Positions 47,683-59,712 of a stretch of DNA of 64,000 nucleotides are shown here, in pieces. Both the position numbers and the translations under genes were made by a program. This stretch comes from Astropecten irregularis (lineage: Eukaryota; Echinodermata; Asteroidea; Paxillosida; Astropectinidae): assembly GCA_963971285.1 (NCBI GenBank), contig OZ020262.1, positions 10,484,745 to 10,548,744 on the forward strand, given 5' to 3'. Numbering within the stretch: position 1 is the first letter of the stretch; every line of letters starts with the position of its first letter. The notes below the pieces were generated by a model. That model was given only the letters and a program-made list of their open reading frames with translations, was not told the DNA's origin and ran no database searches.

Positions 47683-49392
47683 AAGCCTAGATTACAGACG
47701 ATGCTTATGAATACTACCCACTCTGTTCTTTTTTTGTTTGGGGTTTCATTTTAAACTTGGTGTGATAAATTGATGAATTTTTCAGGCCGTTTGTGTCTTT
47801 TCCTCGAAGCGTCGTCTCTGATCATAACCGCGCATGTTCATGAGGACTGTGATACTTACTCCGAATTATCAGCGCATGCGTATTTTTTTCTGTACATTTA
47901 TCAGCATGGTAATATTATGAGCGATTCGGGCTGGCTATTTTTAGCAATCCCCTTCTTCTACATTTTCTTCCTTTCTTTTTTTTTTTTGGGCCCTGATAAC
48001 GAAAAAATCTGCTGCGTGAAAAAACGATGGTTGAGACCAAGCCTGGAGGACAGTCAGTTGAGTGGAAGGAACTCCCTATTCACTGCATTGTGTCGGGGAG
48101 TAAGGGGATGGAGACCTCTGGGCGTCCAGGCTATTGTGCCATGTAGGTCAGCACTGATTCTTCTGTCCACAGCATGCAATGTTGAACTGGACGCGTCATG
48201 ATGCAAACGAAGCGAGCTCGGAATTTTAAAGGGGCAGCTCGGCCGTAATAAATTAACACACAGGTTGTATTAAAAAGCTAAGATTTTATTTTTTATTGAT
48301 GATTTTCCGATGAGATTTTCAAATTAATTTATCATTACCTCAGTAGTAAGTTTTGTAAAACATTGGGTTTTTTTTTAAAAGTGTATAAAGGTCTTGATTT
48401 CATGCATGTTTAACTGCAGTACTAGAAAATAAATAAGAAATAAAATCAAGAATTTGGAAAGATTTTTGCCAATTTTTGTCCGTAGTTTGGGGCATAAAAC
48501 CTGCAAATAAAGTATGCAGAAAAAAAATCAAAATCAAAGTAGCTGTAATGCTTTTTTTCCCCTCAAAAAACAAAAGACATTTCCTTTTAAGAAGGGGGGC
48601 CTGTGGAACAATTTAAAACATTTTTTTTTTTTAATGTCATTCCTTTTCAAAGACGGGATTTTTTTTTTTTAAGTTCAGGGAAGGGGAAAAGGAAAGGATT
48701 ATCCCGACGCATTTTGGTTAATTCTCTTCAGCGACTGCTTGATAATCAGAAACTGTGATTAATTGACAGGATTAGCATGGCTTAACAACCCATGTCAGTT
48801 TGTTCGGAAACAGAAACGCTTAAGCCGCCCGGCCGCATGTATCTACCGTCTGGCCAACCTAACGTACATGTATTAAAATGTTCTACACACTGCACATGCT
48901 AGCCACAGACATCCGGCATTTGGGACTCGGTCAGGTTCGAAATTGTCCTTTTCAGTCGCTGAGTAATCCTTCAAGTTTACCCGCCTTACCATTTTCCTCC
49001 TATAAACCCTTTCCCCCCTTCCCGCCCGACACAAAAAACAATTCAGGCCATCTATCGGTCCAGCCCTGCTCGTTGATACAAAGGTTGTGTGTGTTTTTTA
49101 GGCAGTGCCTCATCGGTTTTTAATTGTCGTCCGTTGGTCTCATTGGAGATGAGTTTCTGGCCACTCGTCGGATTCTGAATCGCGGACCGTCGTTGGTCAT
49201 CGTGATTCAGCCCCACCTTGGGAAAATCTGAGTCACCTGACATCCTACAACAATACACGTATGCTTCCTACAGTTGATTAATCGCTGTCCACCAAAAACA
49301 CCTCACTCTGTGACTAAATGCCACGTGGAAATGGTTCAAATGGTTAAAATGTAGTCTTTTGAAAATCAAAAAAAATCAAAATTCATATCATT
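47683..49392. other. Gene-free interval after copy B
   Basis: Nothing recognisable: AT-rich DNA with long T and A runs (48560-48672). Probably the intron or flank upstream of the NALF exons. Confidence 0.4.
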
Positions 49393-49579
49393 CAGGGATG
49401 AGATTTCTCAGATGAAAATCTGATTTCAGATTTTGTTTGTTTTGGATTTCAGATTTGTTTTTCCTCACAGGCTGTGTACAAAAGTATAGGAGATTTTCAG
49501 ATTTCAGACTTTTTATGCTTTTATGCTAGACTTATCATCTGTTTTCAGACATTTTTATCATTGGTCAATCTCATCCCTG
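49393..49579 (+). mobile_element. Family-3 MITE
   Basis: Perfect 13-bp ends CAGGGATGAGATT / AATCTCATCCCTG, flanked by ATCATT (49387-49392) and ATCATG (49580-49585). The interior has repeated TCTGATTTCAGATTTTG units, parallel to the CCTGATTTCAGG units in the other copies. Confidence 0.9.
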
Positions 49580-50608
49580 ATCATGACAGTTATTTTATAA
49601 TATGTATTTATTATACCCGAGTGTGTGGACAGGTTGATCAGAAACAAAATTTGAGGCAAATAAAATGAAGCAAGGTGATAATTATGTTCGCGTCCAACAA
49701 AAATGATATGATAACTGAGATTTCTGATATTATGGACTTTGACTATCTAGGCTCATGTATTGAAAATGATGCTGTTGAATGGGCCATGGAGGCAGCCTCG
49801 TTCATTCATGCCGTAATTCTTGTTTTTGAAATCAATTGTCGTTCATCCTTGACAGATTTAAAGTATTCAAATGACAATTGATGATATATCTTGTGAAGTG
49901 ATTAATTTAGAATTTGTAAGGGATTGGTTGTTGTTCCTGTCAGGTCGGCAAAAAAAAAAAAAAAAAAAATCCGGGTCAGGGAATCTGTACTGAAGCATTG
50001 CTGCTCTGAATAAAGATCGTTCATGTGATGGAATCGTACATTTGAATAAATTTGGCCTGTCTACAGGTGCTGTGTACATTGACGGTCCATGATTGATGAT
50101 GTCATATGGCAGCCTGGCATTTGGTTAATATTGAAGGGAACCGAGGCCTTCGGAGGCCAAAAAAAAAAAATTCCCCAGATTGTCTACAGGAACATTTGAA
50201 GGGGGTTAAACATAGGCCAAAACCATGGCAACGGGTGATGATGATATCCCCGACCCGGATGCGAGAATCATTCTCATTTTTTTAAAAAGGTTTTGGAGCC
50301 TCACTCTTTGGCTTCTCCCGCACCGTCGATTTGTCTCATCATCAAGATGACAGGACGGGAAGAGCTCTCGGAGAGATGCTGGGCTTCCTCTTAAGTCTCT
50401 GCTCTGACCTTGAAATGGTCACATCATTATCTCATCTCTTGATTTCCGGAAGATCTTGCTAAAATATCGTTTGGTTTGTGTTTTTCTTGTCCTTTCTTTA
50501 GCGTGTAATCAGCTTGTCTTCAACTGAAGTTAACTCGGATTGGCGGCGTAGTTTTTCCCCTGTCATTGCTCTTTTTTTTGTTTCTTTAAAGGTGCAGGAT
50601 GGTTCTCC

Positions 50609-50775
50609 AGGCCTTGAATTTGGTTCTGAAAAGGGCAAGGCCACTTTTCCATTGCAAGGGGCACTTCCATTGGAAAATCATAATGTCTATGGAAACATTT
50701 GAAGGGGGCACGAAGGCCAAGAACCAGGGCAACGAAGGCCATGGCCTCCGTGGCCTCCGTTAAATTAAAGACTTG
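50609..50775 (+). mobile_element. Family-6 MITE
   Basis: Left CAGGCCTTGAATTTGGTTCT, then AAGGCCACTTTTCCATTGCA, and right GGCCTCCGTTAAATTAAAGA. A partial relative lies at about 50140-50245 (GAACATTTGAAGGGGG). Confidence 0.8.
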
Positions 50776-50841
50776 GTTCTCAAAATTTGATTCCTGTGGG
50801 GCTTCCATCATTGGAGCAATTTGTCTACTGAAGCTCTTAAA

Positions 50842-50892
50842 TGTTTGTTTGTTTGTTTGTTTGTTTGTTTGTTCGTCTGTTTGTTTGTCTGT
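50842..50892 (+). repeat. (TTTG)n microsatellite
   Basis: TGTTTGTTTGTTTGTTTG continuing with interruptions (TTCGTCTG) in the intron just upstream of the NALF exon. Confidence 0.9.
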
Positions 50893-51044
50893 ATTGAATG
50901 TACATCAAAATAACTCCATCATCATTTAACACCCTTGTACGGTTAATTTTGTACCCCTCACTTTCATATCAAGGACTTCTTGTACTAGAATCGTCTCATA
51001 CATGTACAGTCATGCACAGTTTGAGTCAAATTTGCAAAATTGCA

Positions 51045-51182
51045 ACAAATTTTGCTTTTGACTTGTATTCTGCCATTGTTTGCTGAGTATAACATTCACA
51101 AGGAGTTTTGGCAGGCATACTGATATTATTTACCATGGTTATGGTGTATTTATAAGCAAGGCAGCTCTGTGAAATTGGCCCA
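51045..51182 (+). mobile_element. Family-1b MITE, right part
   Basis: GACTTGTATTCTGCCATTG through AAGGAGTTTTGGCAGGCAT to the right end GCAGCTCTGTGAAATTGGCC. The same interior is in the full copy at 63353. It lies about 110 bp upstream of the NALF exon, within the preceding intron. Confidence 0.7.
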
Positions 51183-51295
51183 AGGGCTCAAACAAAAACC
51201 TGATCCCAAATTGCCATTTTGGGGTGGAGAATTATTTCGTCTCTCTTTGTTATTGTTACTATTATTATTTTCTTCTTCTTCTTCTTCTTTCATAG

Positions 51296-51455
51296 GCTGT
51301 ATACCAAGATTGGCTGTGTGGACTATCGTTTGATTTCTACCACGAAGATCAACGTATCAAACCGTGTCTAGACTTTTGTTACGCAACCTCCAGAAAATGC
51401 CCATTTTTGTTACCGGCAGTTCAGTACTGTGGCACACAAAGCTACATATGTCCAA
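51296..51455 (+). CDS. NALF/FAM155-like protein, penultimate coding exon
   Basis: The exon encodes 53 residues plus one base of a split codon. It starts AVYQDWLCG and carries six cysteines (exon residues 8, 24, 28, 35, 45, 52) in the order WLC, PC-x3-C, CPFLLP and YIC. This spacing is typical of the cysteine-rich domain of NALF1/NALF2 (FAM155A/B) and worm NLF-1, which bind the extracellular side of the NALCN sodium leak channel and help it fold and reach the membrane. A (TTC)-rich pyrimidine tract and TAG acceptor (51293-51295) precede it, and a GTGAGT donor (51456-51461) follows. The reading frame is open throughout and continues in phase into 52013. Orthology to NALF1 versus NALF2 is not resolvable, because most invertebrates have a single ancestral gene. 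Family assignment is from memory of the conserved pattern, not a search. Confidence 0.85.
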
Positions 51456-52012
51456 GTGAGTGGAAATTTGTTGAGATAGATTTTGTTTAAAGGTAGTATC
51501 ATACTTTGGTTTTTGTCAAAGAAGTACAGATTCATGGGCAAAAAATATCAAGGAAGATACAGTCACAGTCATCTGTGAAAATTTCAATTCCATACGGTGC
51601 CCACTTTTTGAGAAAATCGTGAAAAACGGCCACAGTATTTCTTAAGTCTTTTCTCTTTTATTTTTGATCTTTTAAAAGATCAAACAGATTTTCGGTTGTT
51701 GTTTTACTAATTTCTGGTTAAATACACCATTTCACGATGGGTTTCTACTAGCATCATCCACATACCCTGAAAGTTATACGTAAATCTGTGAACATTTCTG
51801 TTTTGGTCTCTTACCAAAGTATGATACAACCTTCAAGCCATGTCCAGGATAAATTTGTGGCTACGGATTATTTTATACACGATTCTTTGAGAAGCGGCTA
51901 CTTCAGCTACCAATAGACACGCGTTTAAAGTTATACAAGCCGTAGCCGAATACAGCCTTGTTTCTTTATATTATTAATGTGGTTGTCTTTTCTCTGTGTC
52001 TTTGCCTTGCAG
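51456..52012 (+). other. Phase-1 intron of the NALF-like gene
   Basis: This 557-bp GT-AG intron (GTGAGT ... TTGCCTTGCAG) joins the two coding exons in frame. A family-4 MITE occupies 51487-51835, almost two thirds of it, in inverse orientation to the copies at 13456 and 34315. The remaining unique sequence is about 30 bp on the donor side and about 175 bp on the acceptor side. Confidence 0.85.
51487..51835 (-). mobile_element. Family-4 MITE in the NALF-like intron
   Basis: Left end TTAAAGGTAGTATCATACTT (51487), right end CCAAAGTATGATACAACCTT. The interior is inverted relative to the copy at 13456 (TGGGCAAAAAATATCAAGG). The insertion starts 31 bp after the splice donor. Confidence 0.9.
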
Positions 52013-52245
52013 AGTTTACAGACCTGGCTGAGTATTCTACATACGCTCGTGATCCACCCTGTTATAAATGTCACTACAACACCACATTTGGCACAAAGTG
52101 CGACGTAAAAGTGACCAATCATACGAATCCTACGGGCAGCGCGGCTAGCTCAACCAAAGCTTCTGTAACAAGCCTTCTTATTGGACAATTAGTCTTGCTA
52201 TGGATTTGGAGAACAATGTTTGACTTACCGCCCGGATTTGCATAG
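52013..52245 (+). CDS. NALF/FAM155-like protein, last coding exon
   Basis: The acceptor TTTGCCTTGCAG ends at 52012. The split codon A|AG gives Lys, and 76 further codons run to TAG at 52243-52245. The segment adds Cys at joint residues 70, 73 and 83, two N-glycosylation sequons (NTT at 76, NHT at 89), a Gly/Ala/Ser/Thr-rich linker (94-104) and one hydrophobic segment (about 105-122, SLLIGQLVLLWIW) before a short tail. A C-terminal membrane segment after the cysteine-rich domain fits the NALF family. A GPI-anchor signal is a less likely alternative, given the charged and proline-containing tail. Together the two exons encode the C-terminal 130 residues, and the N-terminal part lies outside the window or was not recognised. 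The human genes also split the C-terminal part into short exons after one large first exon, which fits this layout. Confidence 0.85.
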
Positions 52246-54300
52246 GAGGAGGCACCCCCCTGGCTTCACCCCTCCCCTCTCCTCTCTCCCGCCCCCTCCC
52301 CTAGCCCCCCTCATCATAGCCAGGGGGTCGAACTGCCAGTGAACTCCTTTTTGATTAGAAACATGTCAGAGTCATTTTTTTGCACCCGGGAGCCATCCTC
52401 GTCGAGTCGTCGCTGTCGCCATAGCTGCTGCCGTCGCCGCCATCGCTATGTACAGGTAGCGTTGCCATGGCAACCTGGTTTTTCATCTTCGGGATTTGGA
52501 AAACGTCAAAAAAAAATGTTATTTGTGGTGTCTTTGGTTGTACTTTTTTCACAGTAACGGCATTTAATGGCATGTTTTTGGTAGCTGGTTATATTTATAA
52601 CACGTGTATGGAGTATGGAGTATTGTCCGAGATAAAAAAGGGTTGAACTTTTTTTGTTTTTTGTAGTAGCCGTTATGTGCATTACGTGCATTTACAAAAT
52701 ATATACATATACATATATTTTTTATTGTTTTAATTTTCTATTGTTTTTTTTTTCTTCTTTTTCTTTTTTTCTTAACGGGCGCCGAATTCCGACTTCGTAC
52801 GAAAACAAAAATCATAAGCAAGATAAACATGATTTATTTTACCTCTGAATGAATCTTTTTTGGGAATGGGAAAAATGGGAATCCTGGGATGCAGGAATAA
52901 TCGTTAGATGCTGCAGAGCCCCTCGAGCATAATGGAATGTTCCAACCCAACACATTAATCTATTAAAAGATATTTGAACCGATCTCCGTAATACAAAGTC
53001 TGGAAAATTTTCCCTTAAAAAAACAAACAAACAATTTAAGCGAAATAATAGAAAAGTAGAACAAATGGAGGTATTGAATGATCCAGTTTGAAGCTAAAAT
53101 TGAAAAACAACAAAATCGGTTTCTTCTAGAGCGGTTCTCTTCCCTGCCCTGTCCTGTCCTGCCCCCCCCTCCTCATCTCAAAAATATTTTATCACGGTGT
53201 GTATGTGAAGGAATGCATTAGTCAGCCTGTATCATTATGCACAAATAAGAAGCCGCCTTGTCAGTCCGGTGCAGTGCAGTGCAGTCCGCGGCCAGTGCAT
53301 ACAGTAAACGGGTCCGGACGGTCTATCCCGGCAGGAAATGTAGATACGAGACATCTCATTACGGTCTCCCGATCCCCCGATATCCATCCCTACCCCCCCA
53401 ATCCTTCTACTTCCCTCACTCATGATTATTTGCACACTGTCAACTCCTGACCCCCCTTAGTTCCCTCTCTCTCTCTGGGCCCGCGCTTGGAAATTCCAGA
53501 GTTTCAATAAAGCCTGGCATTTTAATATGTGTGGGAATCTTTGGAGGGGGGAGGAGGGATCAAATGGTTCCATTTGGTGTGTTGTGTTGTGGGTTTTTAG
53601 ATTGTTTCTACAGAATCCCACGGACAAAAACACAGAAGAAAAACGGAAAAAGAGAGATAAAATTACTCTGATTGATTCATTTTTTAATGATTATTATGCG
53701 GAGAATTGACATCGAAGTGAATATTACTATCAGACTTTTTGTTTTTCTGTTCACAATATTTTGTTTTTCAAGTGCAGTTCTGTGCCCATTACAGATTCTG
53801 AGTGATTTATGTCGTACATCGGGCTTAAATTATAAACTGAGATTGCCTGAATCTCAAGTAAAAATGATGAGCTATATTTGAGAAACAAAAGCATTCCTGT
53901 CAAATTAAAGATGAAATTTGAAAAAAAAAAGACATGTGACTGATTTAAAAAAGAAAATTGGAGGGCAAAAGTAGACTGAACCTATCAAAATGAAAATGGC
54001 ATTTCCCCCCTCCCCCTTTTGATAATAGCAGCGCATGGGACAACTGATTTGTTCTTTTTCCTTATAGAAAATTTTCTCATTTGTAACAAAAAATGGGCTG
54101 TAAACGATCGATTTGTCCTTTCTAGTGGGAAAGGGTAAAAAACGTCACCGTCCACGAAGGCGCTTGCGTCCATTGAGAAATTTCAAAGGTCACCTTAAAG
54201 ATGCCGTATGCCCCAGGTATCTTGGAGACTATCAGAATGAAGTCGTTTCTAAAAAAAAAAAAAATGTGCAAGGTTTTTAAAGTTACGACTTTTTCAAGTT
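52246..54300 (+). other. 3' UTR and flank of the NALF-like gene
   Basis: No coding signal. A C-rich stretch (52252-52325) follows the stop codon, then AT-rich sequence with poly-T and poly-A runs. A CAGTG tandem lies near 53272-53285. The 3' UTR probably ends near 53530, and the rest is flank. There is much less TACATGTA-type sequence here than upstream. Confidence 0.4.
53506..53511 (+). promoter_or_regulatory. Candidate poly(A) signal of the NALF-like gene
   Basis: AATAAA lies 1.26 kb after the stop codon. A CA cleavage context follows within about 10 bases and a GT-rich stretch (TATGTGTGGG, about 53525-53534) comes next, as expected for a functional polyadenylation site. A weaker ATTAAA is at 52972. 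Further AATAAA hexamers occur downstream (for example near 57725 and 60590), so a longer 3' UTR is possible. Confidence 0.4.
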
Positions 54301-54460
54301 GGGGCTCGATTTCACCAAATTCGTCACAACTTACTATAAAACAATCATAGGGCTTATGATGTATTGCAGCCCCACATAGAAGTTGTAGAATACTATAGGT
54401 GAATAGCCTTCGTAACTCGAGGTACGATTTTATCTTAGGGCTGCGTGAAAATCGACCCCT
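54301..54460 (+). mobile_element. Family-2 MITE downstream of the NALF-like gene
   Basis: GGGGCTCGATTTCACCAAAT at left, GCTGCGTGAAAATCGACCCC at right. It is a diverged copy. Confidence 0.8.
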
Positions 54461-57400
54461 GATAAGAAACAAAATTAACATTTCATCAACAGATGGTTAT
54501 GTGACTAATTAAAACTCGGTTTATGATATCCCGATATATGTTTTCAGCTGGCCATAAATCAGACATTGATTGCATTTATTCAGTGATGCGAACCATCTGT
54601 CGGTCCCATAATGTGGGCGGGGGATGGAGGGATGGAGGGGGGTATAATTAATCAGTGTCTAATTAGGTCATCAGTGAAATTTGTGTTGGCATGGTTTTCT
54701 TTCAAATTCTGTTTTGGGGGGTTTCTTTGTTAGCTAAATAGAATCAACTGTTTCTGCCGAGAAATTTCTCTCTTTTTTTACTGTGAATCTTTCTTCTTGT
54801 TTTTCTCCCCGAAGTGAAAACAAATTCCACATCTTCAATGTTTATCTTGCTTATGTTCGCAGTTCGTTGTTTTGGGTTTGCGTCCCGAAAAATCCTGAGA
54901 ATTTCGGCAAATTATGGGGTGTACTTGAGGACCGGTCTTTAGGGAAAGAAACGTTTAACAACAGGTAATGAAGGGAAGGGAGTTAGGACCACAAATGTCA
55001 CGCAACAAGGAATTCTGATACCGTTAAAATGCTTCATGTTTTATTTTCTAAAAAAGGATATTTGGGTCATAAAAATGAACCTTAAAGCCGCAGAGTATGA
55101 TGACTAAATTCCACAGATCATTTGCATTTTACAAACAAATTCAAGCGGAAAACAACCGCGACAAACGTCGATAATCAGTTCACATTTCAAAAGAGTACAA
55201 ACAGCTATGATTTCAAGATTCCAGTGCTGTTATTTCTGACGGATTGATCAGCGATCATTTTTTTTTTTTTTTTCAAATAATTTGGGAAGGATATCAAGTA
55301 AAAGATACATGTGCAGATCCATTCCAAATATATATTATATATATATACCAGACCAAAATATAAAGGAATTTTGTACATATATACAAAAGAAACCTTTGAA
55401 GGAACCAAAAACGAACATTCAACAGCACATTGTTCTCTTGCTCTTTCCCCCACCCCACCCCCCCTCCCCCCACAACAACAACAAAATAGATCCCTATATA
55501 TATATATATGAATATATATGTGCATATATATCCGTCATCGTCCGTCGCAAATTAAGGGTTTGAGATGGAGAGCGGCTTCATGCTGCCTTCGGTCCGGTCC
55601 GTTCGTCTCGTTGATTGCCACATTGACCCTGACTCCCATCATTCTCTGCTGCCAGTCTGACCTTTAAGAAACATCAAGCATGTTATTCGTTAAACAGCAG
55701 GGGGGGATGCACTCAAAGTCTCCGCCCCCCTCCCTCCCTCCTCTTCTCTCCATTGCTCAACACATTTTTTAATATAGGGCACAGTTGGGGTTTGGGGGGG
55801 TTCATTTTGAAACCACTCCATATATTAACGTCGTACTGATGAAAATCAGCCCCAATATTATGATTCATTTTCTTTTTATTTCTCCTGCTCTCCTACTTAA
55901 ATTTACCATAAACCATTTCGAAAGAAAAAGGCAGATTTTGTTTTTTTATACGGTGAGTGTGAGGTCAGGTACTACACATAATCTTTTACTTTTTTATATT
56001 TTGATTTTAATAAGACATTGAGCATGATTGTTTCAAATTCATACAAAGTATTCATTTGATGCCATTCGTGGATTGTGCTCCGTACGTATTTTGGGGTTTT
56101 TTGGTTATGATTGGGAAAGATTCGGCATAAAGAAACAGCATTGTAAGTTTTTTTTTTAATAATGTGAAATGTATCCGGTCATCTTTTGCAATATGTAATT
56201 TTGTTTTTGTTTCTTCTCGGTTTGTGATTTGTTTCTTTTTCTGTATAACAGAGAAGGATTTATATAAAACTGTATTTGATGGATTTGCTAGTTGTCAAAT
56301 GAATATTGGAGCACTTTTATTGTACACAAAAAAAATACACTGGTACTATATAGAGGTCTATATAGGAAGTATTCATAGATATATATTATAATATTGTTAC
56401 ACTTGATAGTCAAATAGCTCAGGTCCAGATAGCAAGGAACCCATTTTCTTGGTCGTCGGGTCGGTGGATCTTCCGGTCGTACCAATTCCGGGAACGCTGA
56501 ATAATTCGCGAAACGATCTCGCGTGCTCCTCGTATGGACACAATGCGTTATACACGCGGATGTGGACTGTTCGCTCAAGGAGTGCAGAATGAACATTTTT
56601 TTTCATTTCAGGTTTTGATTTTGATTTTTTCTCTGACAGTAGTTGGCTCATCTTGGCGTGCTTTTAGTCACAAGATGCTGACGCAACAAAGCCTCGTTCA
56701 TTCACTGTTGAAACCGGAACAAGATTACCGAAATTATCAGTCTAATATGTTGATTGAGTCTCTTTTATAGTTACATGGTTTTTTTTTGTACTGTATTCGG
56801 AGAGGTCTCTCATTTTACATGTATTTGCATGACGCCCTGGCAGGAATGACGGAGATTTTCCTCGTTTTGGGTCGACATCTTGAAAATTTCACATCTGGAA
56901 AGCCGAAAAACCAGTTTTTAAGTTAAGTAGCATCCAAAATGGCTGCGTGAACACTTAACAGTGAAACGTGGTTTTTTGCTAGCGGTTCATATCAACAGGC
57001 TACAGGTGATGGATGATACATGTTTTCGTTGTCGTCGGTGTTGATTTTAACAAGGGAAACAAATCGGCCAATCGGAATGGTTCTTATATCCGGATATCCA
57101 CCCACCCCAGCCAATGGGATCCACTGTTATATAGACCCCTATACATAGGTGTACATTCTTGTTTTTTCTCTCCCTGTATAAGATGCTGGACACATTTAAC
57201 AAAATAGAAAGAAAGAATTGAAACATTCTTTGTTGATGCAAATGATGTTTATTAAAAAAAAATGTTACATGTTCTCAGTGCTGTGCACTGTCGGGCATAT
57301 TAATTATCATCCAAGGGTAGAAACTCCGCCCATCCCATCCTTACACCCCATCCTTTTTGTGCAGGATCTTGTTGTTTGTATGTACATATGATTATTATTA

Positions 57401-58928
57401 TAATACCCCGTGTAGAAATGGGACAACAACAACAAAAACATAATGATAAATTTGAATGACTTTGCCTGTGATTTTATATTCACAGGTTATTATGGCTGTG
57501 TTAAGAAGAAAAGAAAAATACCCCTAAAGCAAAAATTATCGTTGATGATTTTTTTTTCCCCCTTTTTTTCAGGTGGTCATTCTTTTTTTTTTACTTGAGA
57601 CAGGTGCAAATTGAAAGGAAAAAACTACAAATTTTCATAAATTTTTCAGAAACGGAGCCCTACTTTCTTGGATATTTTGTACCGTTCGCTCATCGTGTAC
57701 ATAAAACCCGGTTCCTTTTTTCTAGAATAAATTATGAATAGTGGGGTGCCATTGCAACATGGACACCTGTCAACACAAGAGGGCGCTATTTAAACATGAA
57801 CAGAATTTCCACAGTTATCAGGGATAGTCAACTGTTGGTTATATTTGTCAGAAATTTTTTTTGTATTTGTTCGTATTTTTTTTTTATCATAACACAGAGG
57901 ACAAGAGCAGAAAATTTGTTTTCCACAGGAAAAAAAGTGGCCAAGTTCCCCGAGTTTTTAAGCTTGTCTTCGGCTTATTCCTCCAAAATATGTAATGGAG
58001 GAATCTCATTTTATTGACCTCAAAATGAGAAGAAAAAAAAAAAGAATTAAAAAAAAAATTGCATTTGTCCTTTGTCCTTTTTCTGATTAATTGAACACAT
58101 TTGTAAAGTAAATTTTATACAGTGTTTAAAGTTAAATATCTGATCGTGAAATTGTCATTTTTGGTTTCCATTTGATTGTCTTTTGTTGCCAAACTCCCAG
58201 TTAACATCTCTTTATCCTGCATTGTAAATATTTTAGACACAGATAGAGCTCATTTTAAAATTTAAAGAGAGGAGAAAAACAAAATAATGTACTCCGAAAA
58301 AAATAGTAGTTGTCATTTTAAAATAAAATGAAAAATGAAAAATCTATTAAAAAAAAAATTAAAAAAAACGTAAAAAAAAAATTGATTGAAGAAAAAAAAA
58401 ATTAAAAAAAGATGTCATATACATGTACACTGTAGCAGATATTGTGGGATCAGTGTAAACTCAAAATGTCCTGTCAAATTTTAAAACCAGGCATTGTTCC
58501 GATCACACATCAGGCAAATTCATCGAAAAATAAACAAGATTTTATCATTTCATACATGTAGATTAATTGTTGCTCAATATACCTTCTTTTTTTTTAATTA
58601 TACAAAAAAAAGATATGAAAAATGGAGATGCGAAATATTGAGTACAGTAAGATCATGAAAGTTGCTCTTATTTATTTACTTCTATTCACTTGTATGGTTC
58701 ATAATTTAACATGATTTTTTCAGCAATGCCAATTCGGTGCATTTGCATAATAATTAAAAGAAAATAGAAAAAAAAAGCTTATAAGTAAAAACGAAATTTA
58801 ATGTTATGGTATATTTATTCATATTTATTTATTTATGCCAAGATCTAGAATATGTGCATTTAAGACTACAGTAACCATGTTGTATAAGTTGATTTACCAG
58901 TATGATATGGCTATTAGAAATGTGTCTG
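54461..58928. other. AT-rich gene-free interval
   Basis: No supported gene. Frequent homopolymers (for example 58036-58070 and 58345-58420), several AATAAA hexamers, and few MITEs or TACATGTA motifs, in contrast to the first 50 kb. Confidence 0.4.
55322..55520. repeat. TA-rich microsatellite pair
   Basis: Alternating TA tracts at 55329-55348 and 55494-55530, separated by sequence with a C-run (55447-55470). Confidence 0.7.
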
Positions 58929-59388
58929 TCAAATGACCTTTGACATTGTCAATGACCTTTTGGTACTGCCAAATGACCTTTGGTATTGTCAAATGACCTT
59001 TGGTACCGCCAAATGACCTTTGGTATTGTCAAATGACCTTTAGTACCATCAAATGACCTTTGGTATTGTCAAATGACCTTTGACACCGTCAAATGACCTT
59101 TGGTACCGTCAAATGACCTTTGGTACTATCAAATGACTTTTGACACCGTCAAATGACTTTTGGTACTGTCAGATGACCTTTGGTACCGTCAAATGACTTT
59201 TGACACCGTCAAATGACCTTTGGTACTGTCGAATGACCTTTGACACCGTCAAATGACCTTTGGTACCGTCAAATGACCTTTGGTTCCGTCAAATAACCTT
59301 TGGTACCGTCAAATGACCTTTGGTACTGTCAAATGACCTTTGACACCGTCAAATGACCCTGTGGTATTGTCAAATGACCTTTGGCACA
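58929..59388. repeat. Minisatellite, 20-bp unit with TGACCTTTG
   Basis: About 23 units of AAATGACCTTTGGTACCGTC. AAATGACCTTT is nearly constant, while the second half alternates among GGTACCGTC, GGTATTGTC, GGTACTGTC and GACACCGTC. On the minus strand each unit presents AAAGGTCA, a nuclear-receptor half-site, every 20 bp in direct orientation. There is no ORF, because 20 is not a multiple of three. Confidence 0.95.
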
Positions 59389-59712
59389 GGACACATGGAT
59401 TACATTTGTACAAAAGAGAAGAGATGAAAAAAAAACGAAAAAAAACATGAAAAAACAAACCCTGTTTATATTATGTAGTATTTTGGCATTATTATCGAGC
59501 AAGGATGAATAATCTTATACTATCTATTGTAGCGGCAATTTTTGGTATGACTGTGTTAGCGTGTAGCGGATTTCTCACTGGTTTTTATGTTGTAGATGTA
59601 TATGTGTAATATGATGGTTTTAAAAAGAACGGACAGCTGTGAGTAACATACTGACGGTACGTACATCAACCTTGTATTCAACTACCTCCGTGCTTGTTTG
59701 TCTCCATCTCAA

